The notes under the pieces are model-generated. The model worked only from the letters and a program-made list of their open reading frames with translations. It was not told the DNA's origin and searched no databases. Shown here piece by piece: positions 15,211 through 18,785 of a stretch of DNA of 18,785 bases. The DNA lies in assembly GCA_937935205.1 (NCBI GenBank), contig CALGXU010000196.1, forward strand, positions 1 to 18,785, read 5' to 3'. The position numbers were made by a program, and so were the translations under genes. Origin of the DNA: an uncultured Rothia sp. (GTDB lineage: Bacteria; Actinomycetota; Actinomycetes; Actinomycetales; Micrococcaceae). Each line of letters opens with the position of its first letter. Position 1 is the first letter of the stretch.

Positions 15211-15744
15211 ATGATTACTCAAACTACTGTTCGTCCGTCGGTCTGGATCGGCTGTCTAGCCTGCTATAACGAAGGCATACTCAACGGGAGATGGTTCCCG
15301 GCAGAAGAAGCCGGTGAGGTGACACCTGAAGACCTACACCTTGGTCCCACATATCACGACGAGCTATGGATCTTTGATCACGAGGGGTTCCCTCGCGGAA
15401 CAGGTGAAATGTCGCCCGATACCGCGCAGCTTTGGGGTGAGGCTTTCGATGAAGTCGGAGAAGAGCAGTGGCCTGCCCTGCTCACATGGGTAGAAACAGG
15501 TTGCTACATAGCGGAAGGTGATGATCTACCGAGCGTCTCCGACTTCGAGGAGAGATATTGTGGTTGCTGGGAGTCGTTCGCTGACTACGCTACCCAGCTG
15601 GCTGAGGATATCGGCTTAATTGACGGATGGCCTGAGGAAGCGCAGCGCTACTTCAACTGGGAAGCGTGGACTCATGACCTCAAGTTCGACTACATCGTCG
15701 CGGATGCCCCTGACGGCGGCGTCTTCATCTACAGATCGTTGTGA
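15211..15744 (+). CDS. ardA: ArdA-type antirestriction protein
   Basis: 177 residues. The ATG at 15211 is 5 nt after a strong GGAGG (15201-15205). ArdA-like landmarks occur in order: SVWIGCLACYNEGILNGRW near the N-terminus, then HDELWIFDHEGFP, FEERYCGCWESFADYATQLAEDIG and the C-terminal YFNWEAWTHDLKFDYIVADAPDGG. ArdA proteins are elongated acidic DNA mimics that bind and inhibit restriction-modification enzymes, classically Type I, and are carried by plasmids, phages and conjugative elements. The charge fits: about 36 Asp/Glu against 7 Lys/Arg, with a single lysine. The gene sits alone between the iteron array and a restriction-modification operon, with a possible RNA switch in its leader and a terminator right after it. 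That supports a mobile-element origin. Confidence 0.88.
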   Translation: MITQTTVRPSVWIGCLACYNEGILNGRWFPAEEAGEVTPEDLHLGPTYHDELWIFDHEGFPRGTGEMSPDTAQLWGEAFDEVGEEQWPALLTWVETGCYIAEGDDLPSVSDFEERYCGCWESFADYATQLAEDIGLIDGWPEEAQRYFNWEAWTHDLKFDYIVADAPDGGVFIYRSL

Positions 15745-15748
15745 GGCT

Positions 15749-15780
15749 AGACCCCGATCACCATGTGGTGACCGGGGTCT
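15749..15780 (+). terminator. Rho-independent terminator of ardA
   Basis: A 14-bp stem with one mismatch (15749-15762 with 15767-15780) and a 4-nt loop, starting 5 nt after the stop codon and followed by tgtctttcgt. Confidence 0.75.
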
Positions 15781-15808
15781 TGTCTTTCGTCCTGCTCTCT
15801 TCGTCGCT

Positions 15809-15923
15809 GTGTCCGCTTCCGTTAGTTCATGTGTTTTGGTACGTTTGAAATAACGGACACTGTTTCTGGAACACTTTGCTGGGCTCTTGCAACCCTAAGA
15901 ATGACTCCCAAGCGTCGTGTCCG
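15809..15923. promoter_or_regulatory. Heptamer repeats upstream of the restriction-modification operon
   Basis: GTGTCCG occurs at 15809-15815 and 15917-15923, and its complement CGGACAC at 15854-15860. The first two copies are joined by tccgtta (15818-15824) and taacgga (15851-15857), giving a composite inverted repeat. A half-site gtggac lies near 15937. This looks like an operator, but no regulator gene is visible. No promoter with good spacing could be chosen. Confidence 0.4.
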
Positions 15924-15966
15924 AAATCGAGCGATAGTGGACAAGTAAGTGAGCAGGGCAGACAGT

Positions 15967-17829
15967 ATGGCGAATGAGCGCATCACAGAGGACATGGTTG
16001 ATGAAGGACTGAGGGCTCTCGGATTCTATAACGATGAAGATGCAGTCGTCGTTGAGAAGCAGCAGTCAAACATCGCTGCAATCCGCAAGGCGCTTCAGAG
16101 GGCTTCCAAGCAAGGTCGCGGTGGAGCGGGTTATCCCGAGTACATCATCACAGCTCCCAGCACCCCTGACATGGTTGTCATTGTTGAGTGCAAGGCGGAG
16201 GTGCGGCGTCACGAGTCATCAGATCTCTCGAACCCGCGTGATTACGCAGTGGATGGCGTCCTTCATTACGCGCGTTTCCTCTCTCCGCTCTACACAGTTA
16301 TCTCCATTGCGGTATCTGGCACCCAGAGTTCAAGCCGATGGTCCTTCTTTGTGACGCCGAAAGGGCAGATTGAAGCTAAGCCTCTCTTGTCGCCGTCTGG
16401 TGCGGAGATTGTCGATCTCGTTCCGATGGATGACCTCATCCGTGCTGCTTCGTTCGATCCGCTTGTCCAGCGTAGGCGTACCGATGATCTCATTGCGTTT
16501 TCGCAGGAAATGCACGCCTTCATGCGTGACGAGGCTGAGTTGGAGGAGAAGGAGAAGCCTCTTGCTGTGGCGGGTACTCTCATAGCCCTCAACGATCCCT
16601 TCTTCGCAAAAACCTACGGTGAGTCGAGCGCGAAGGAACTGCCTGACTTCTGGATGCAGTCAATCAAGAAGGTGATCGAGCGTGCGAAGATTCCCAACGC
16701 CAAGGTCACGAACATGACTCAGCCCTTCTCTGGCATTCAGGTTCACCCTGAACTCTCCAAGGCAACGAAAGCCTATCCGAAGGGTCTTCTCAATGAGATT
16801 ATCACCATGCTGGCTGAGCAGGTCATGCCGTTCATGACCATCTACCACGACTTCGATGTCGTTGGTGCCTTCTACGGCGAGTTTCTCAAGTACACGGGTG
16901 GCGATGGCAAGGGGCTTGGAATCGTCCTCACCCCCAAGCACATCACTGAGCTGTTCAGTCTTCTCGCCAACGTCGACAAGGACGTGACCGTTCTCGATCC
17001 CTGTGCCGGTACCGGTGGGTTCCTCATCTCCGCCATGAATCAGATGATCCGTTCGACCACTACTCAGGCAGAAATCGACCACATCAAGAAGCATCAGCTC
17101 GTCGGAGTTGAACAGAGTCCGAGCATGTACGCTCTCGCAGCGTCGAACATGATTCTGCGCGGTGATGGCAAGGCGAACCTTTACCAGGGTTCTTGCTTCG
17201 ATACTGCTATCACCCGTGGTGTGCGAGGACATAAGGCAACCGTTGGTTTCGTCAATCCTCCCTATGCCAAGAGCAAGGAAGACCTTTCGGAACTCAAGTT
17301 CGTCGCTCATATGCTTGACTGTCTACAGCCAGGCGCAACTGGAATCGCTATCGTGCCAATCTCCTGTGCCACGGCACCGAGCGACGACAAGCGTAATCTC
17401 CTCAAGCGCCATACCCTTGAAGCCGTCATGTCCATGCCGCCAGAGGTCTTCTATCCCGTCGGTGTCGTCACCTGCATCATGGTCTTCACAGCAGGGGTAC
17501 CCCATGCCAAATCTGACCGTAAGACCTGGTTCGGGTACTGGCGAGAGGACGGCTTTGTCAAGGTCAAGAATCTCGGACGTATCGACCGTAATCACGTCTG
17601 GCCCGAGATTCGAGATCGCTGGGTCGAGTCCTTCCGTAATCGAGAAGTCGTCCCCGGTGAGTCTGTCATGCAGAAGGTCGGACCCGAGGACGAATGGGTT
17701 GCTGAGGCATACATGGAGACCGACTACTCGAAGATCACCGAGGATGACTTCCGCCAGGTCCTCCTCGACTATGCTCTCTTCACTCTCCGTGGTGCATCGT
17801 CTGCTGACGAGGGTGGTGATGGTGAATGA
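15967..17829 (+). CDS. Type IIB-like (BcgI-type) restriction-modification A subunit: PD-(D/E)XK nuclease fused to N6-adenine methyltransferase
   Basis: 620 residues from the ATG at 15967 (weak aggg upstream); a GTG at 15949 would add six residues. The N-terminal region holds a PD-(D/E)XK-type site, P67-D68, five residues, E74-C75-K76 (VVIVECK). An acidic helical linker (about 180-200, DEAELEEKEKP) precedes a HsdM-like methyltransferase with motif I DPCAGTGGF (344-352) and motif IV NPPY (430-433), which marks adenine-N6 methylation. A nuclease and a gamma-type methylase in one chain of about 620 residues, followed by a separate specificity gene, is the BcgI layout (BcgA about 637, BcgB about 341 residues). 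Such enzymes both methylate and cut around a split recognition site. No separate HsdR gene is seen. The stop overlaps the next start (ATGA). Codon use is less GC3-biased than in the core genes, suggesting transfer. Confidence 0.85.
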   Translation: MANERITEDMVDEGLRALGFYNDEDAVVVEKQQSNIAAIRKALQRASKQGRGGAGYPEYIITAPSTPDMVVIVECKAEVRRHESSDLSNPRDYAVDGVLHYARFLSPLYTVISIAVSGTQSSSRWSFFVTPKGQIEAKPLLSPSGAEIVDLVPMDDLIRAASFDPLVQRRRTDDLIAFSQEMHAFMRDEAELEEKEKPLAVAGTLIALNDPFFAKTYGESSAKELPDFWMQSIKKVIERAKIPNAKVTNMTQPFSGIQVHPELSKATKAYPKGLLNEIITMLAEQVMPFMTIYHDFDVVGAFYGEFLKYTGGDGKGLGIVLTPKHITELFSLLANVDKDVTVLDPCAGTGGFLISAMNQMIRSTTTQAEIDHIKKHQLVGVEQSPSMYALAASNMILRGDGKANLYQGSCFDTAITRGVRGHKATVGFVNPPYAKSKEDLSELKFVAHMLDCLQPGATGIAIVPISCATAPSDDKRNLLKRHTLEAVMSMPPEVFYPVGVVTCIMVFTAGVPHAKSDRKTWFGYWREDGFVKVKNLGRIDRNHVWPEIRDRWVESFRNREVVPGESVMQKVGPEDEWVAEAYMETDYSKITEDDFRQVLLDYALFTLRGASSADEGGDGE

Positions 17830-18773
17830 AACGCCTCGACTCAATCTTCGACCTTCGTTACGGACAGTCGCTCGAACTCAATGCTCTCAAGCAAGTTCCG
17901 GCTCCTGATGGCGTCAACTTCGTCTCACGCGCAATGCGGAACAACGGTGTGACAGCCCGCGTCGAAACTGACGTGCCTCCTGCCAATGCTGGCGAGATTT
18001 CGGTTGCTCTTGGAGGAAATGGCGTCCTCTCATCGTTCGTCCAGCCTGAGCCCTTTGTTTGTGGTCGCGATGTCATGATTCTTACGGCTCGCGATCCGAA
18101 GATGAGTCTTGAAGAGAAGTTGTGGTGGTGCCGGTGCATTTGGGAGAACCGACACAGGTTCTCCTACGGGCGCCAAGCCAACCGCACGCTTGCGTCGTTG
18201 CTCGTACCAGATGAGATGCCTGAGTGGGCCGCGTCAATGACGGCTCCAACTCATGATGGTCTTTCTGCTCCGGTTGGTTTCCACGTGCAGCTTCCCGACC
18301 TCTCGACTTGGTCCGATTTCGCTCTCGACGAGCTTTTCGAGGTCAAGAAGGGAAAGCGCGTCACTAAAGCTGCCCGAACTGCGGGGTCTACACGCTTCAT
18401 TGGTGCATCCGACAAGCGCAATGGCATCACCGACCACTGCGACCTCGTGCCCAACTTCGAAGCTGGAACGCTCACCGTGCCATACAACGGTTCCGTGGGG
18501 TTCGCTTTCTATCAGGACGAGTCATACTTCGCATGTGATGACATCCAAGTGCTCATCCCAAGAACCCCGATGAACAAGTGGGTGCTGCTCTTCATTGCGA
18601 CGATGGTTCGCTACGAAAAGGGTCGCTTCACCTACGGCTACAAGTGGCACATGGCCCGGATGCGCAAGACGACGATCAGACTCCCTGCAACCTCGACAGG
18701 TGAGCCGGACTGGTGCTTCATGGAGTCCTTCATGAAGGGGTTGCCTTTCTCTGCCGCTATTGCAGACGACTGA
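17826..18773 (+). CDS. Specificity (S/B) subunit with two target-recognition domains
   Basis: 315 residues, starting at an ATG that overlaps the upstream stop by 4 nt, so the pair is translationally coupled and probably made in fixed ratio. The protein falls into two similar halves. In the first, GGNGVLSSFVQPEPFVCGRDVMIL and later RFSYGRQANRTLASLLVP; in the second, YNGSVGFAFYQDESYFACDDIQVLIP and later RFTYGYKWHMARMRKTTIRLP. Each half matches a target-recognition domain of Type I HsdS or BcgI B-type subunits, so the recognition sequence should be split in two parts. The target cannot be read from the sequence. The length is close to BcgB (about 341). Only 12 bp of the window follow the stop codon, so any further operon gene is not visible. 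Confidence 0.85.
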   Translation: MKRLDSIFDLRYGQSLELNALKQVPAPDGVNFVSRAMRNNGVTARVETDVPPANAGEISVALGGNGVLSSFVQPEPFVCGRDVMILTARDPKMSLEEKLWWCRCIWENRHRFSYGRQANRTLASLLVPDEMPEWAASMTAPTHDGLSAPVGFHVQLPDLSTWSDFALDELFEVKKGKRVTKAARTAGSTRFIGASDKRNGITDHCDLVPNFEAGTLTVPYNGSVGFAFYQDESYFACDDIQVLIPRTPMNKWVLLFIATMVRYEKGRFTYGYKWHMARMRKTTIRLPATSTGEPDWCFMESFMKGLPFSAAIADD

Positions 18774-18785
18774 CCATAGCAAGCC

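Overview
The window looks like a high-GC actinobacterial chromosome of the Micrococcaceae. A Rothia (R. mucilaginosa-like) source is my best guess. The guess rests on composition, on the family types and on gene order, not on a database match. Gene order from position 1 to about 14,000 follows the conserved actinobacterial block known in Mycobacterium as adnA-adnB ... uvrD2 ... DUF2342 ... PDZ/Lon-like protease ... UPF0182. This part reads as ordinary core genome.

Core region, left to right: the 3' part of a RecB/UvrD-type helicase-nuclease, most likely adnB (to 2672, cut by the window edge); a hairpin-rich, gene-free stretch (2673-3604) with an AT-rich island; an aminoglycoside-phosphotransferase-like protein on the minus strand (3631-4632); a UvrD2-like helicase without the usual C-terminal HRDC domain (4960-6879), overlapped by a YgjP/DUF45 zinc hydrolase (6863-7486); a bidirectional terminator; a DUF2342 zincin-like protein on the minus strand (7638-9107); a probably leaderless PDZ/Lon-like membrane protease (9428-10651); and a seven-helix UPF0182 membrane protein with a long Ala/Ser/Pro tail (10864-14016).

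The character of the sequence changes at the initiator tRNA-fMet gene (14364-14440). Downstream lies an accessory segment that looks like a mobile or defence island inserted behind the tRNA. It starts with about 500 bp of non-coding DNA carrying 13 copies of GTAACGC/GCGTTAC in both orientations around an AT-rich core with nested dyad symmetry, which resembles a replication origin or a large operator. An acidic ArdA-type antirestriction gene follows (15211-15744). Its leader can form two competing helices, one hiding and one freeing the ribosome binding site. Last comes a two-gene, translationally coupled restriction-modification operon: a single polypeptide with a PD-(D/E)XK nuclease followed by an N6-adenine methyltransferase (15967-17829), and a two-TRD specificity subunit (17826-18773). 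This is the BcgI-like Type IIB layout. Copies of GTGTCCG/CGGACAC precede this operon and may be its operator.

The most interesting unit is this island taken together: an iteron-rich origin-like array, an antirestriction gene under a possible RNA switch, and a nuclease-methylase fusion system, all directly behind tRNA-fMet. No integrase or replication initiator gene is visible, so the element either continues past the right edge or is a remnant.
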